Shown: in pieces, positions 63,881-64,000 of the stretch
How positions within the stretch are numbered: position 1 is the first letter of the stretch
How the letters are laid out: each line of letters starts with the position of its first letter
Assembly (NCBI RefSeq): GCF_900163645.1
Contig: NZ_FUKM01000003.1
Location: forward strand, 124,001 to 188,000
Direction: 5' to 3'
From: Halomonas citrativorans
Lineage (GTDB): Bacteria > Pseudomonadota > Gammaproteobacteria > Pseudomonadales > Halomonadaceae
Length of the DNA stretch: 64,000 nt
The notes under the pieces: model-generated
Seen by the model: only the letters and a program-made list of their open reading frames with translations
What the model was told of the DNA's origin: nothing
Databases searched by the model: none
Made by a program: the position numbers and the translations under genes

Positions 63881-64000
63881 GTGAGTTATTCATCATTTTG
63901 ATCAGCACCGCGCTGGTCAATAATTTTGTCTTGGTGCAGTTTTTGGGGCTCTGTCCGTTTATGGGGGTTTCCAATAAGCTGGAATCTGCCATGGGCATGT
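63877..64000 (+). CDS. rsxA: Electron transport complex protein RsxA/RnfA (N-terminal part, cut by window end)
   Basis: The first 41 residues [40 protein letters not shown] match RsxA/RnfA, a six-helix inner-membrane subunit of the ion-pumping ferredoxin:NAD oxidoreductase (Rnf) or SoxR-reducing (Rsx) complex. The conserved cysteine in GLCPFMGVS, near the membrane Fe-S centre, is present. The rest of the cluster should follow beyond the window. Confidence 0.93.
   Translation, partial: MSELFIILISTALVNNFVLVQFLGLCPFMGVSNKLESAMGM

Noticed and set aside
1..64000. CRISPR arrays, rRNA genes, complete insertion sequences and integrases
   Set aside because: Looked for on both strands. No regularly spaced repeats, no rRNA segments, and no transposase or integrase ORF were recognised.

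Overview
The window reads as chromosomal DNA of a Halomonas-like gammaproteobacterium (Halomonadaceae). The call rests on protein character and gene order: gyrA-serC-pheA-tyrA/aroA fusion-cmk-rpsA, pilA divergent from pilBCD-coaE-yacG, an MvaT-type nucleoid protein, a RegB/RegA two-component pair and metG followed by rsxA. Assignment is by recognition of the proteins; no search was run.

Layout. 1-5.3 kb: uvrB (cut by the window edge) behind two small coupled genes (HMA-like, OsmC-like), then ygfZ, tatD and prfC. 5.5-7.85 kb: a decayed accessory patch with the tail of a PACE-type efflux pump joined to the C-terminal half of a TetR regulator, the last codons of an ssb gene, a zinc-ribbon phage-type protein, several tiny ORFs and a DUF2335 gene broken by an in-frame TAG. 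7.9-10.5 kb: a YjfB-like protein, a DadA-like oxidase and a tRNA operon (Pro-Arg-His-His). 10.6-20.8 kb: folD, mtnN, pyrC, regB-regA, grxA, a DUF1338-like gene, the scoAB CoA-transferase, and an acyltransferase overlapping a LysM/LytM lipoprotein. 20.8-28.2 kb: glycine metabolism (gcvT, an AGCS symporter, gcvH, gcvP) and a LysR regulator. 28.3-31.5 kb: ppnN, a TauE/SafE transporter and three small unknown genes.

31.9-37.6 kb: a same-strand block of a YdeP-type molybdoprotein, a ClC chloride/proton exchanger and an SLC13/ArsB-type permease, followed by an opposing membrane protein. In E. coli, YdeP and ClcA are both linked to acid tolerance, so this may be an acid or anion stress module. It lies beside the 3' end of a tRNA-Pro(GGG) gene. 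38.3-46.7 kb: an IMPase-family enzyme, a CigR-like protein, the type IV pilus genes, coaE, yacG and a protein that aligns by eye with the replication-fork-arrest protein Tus. A short palindromic MITE-like element flanked by CTAG follows it. 46.7-47.7 kb is largely empty. 47.7-58.1 kb: mvaT and the aromatic/serine supraoperon from gyrA to rpsA. 58.2-64 kb: a thioesterase, rdgC, an acyltransferase, a small protein, metG, and the start of the rsx/rnf cluster.

Most of the window is ordinary core genome. The observations most worth a second look are the Tus-like gene with its neighbouring element, the YdeP-ClC-permease block, the chimeric and decayed patch at 5.5-7.85 kb, and several palindromes and leaders next to core genes. 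I saw no CRISPR array, rRNA operon, intact prophage or complete insertion sequence.
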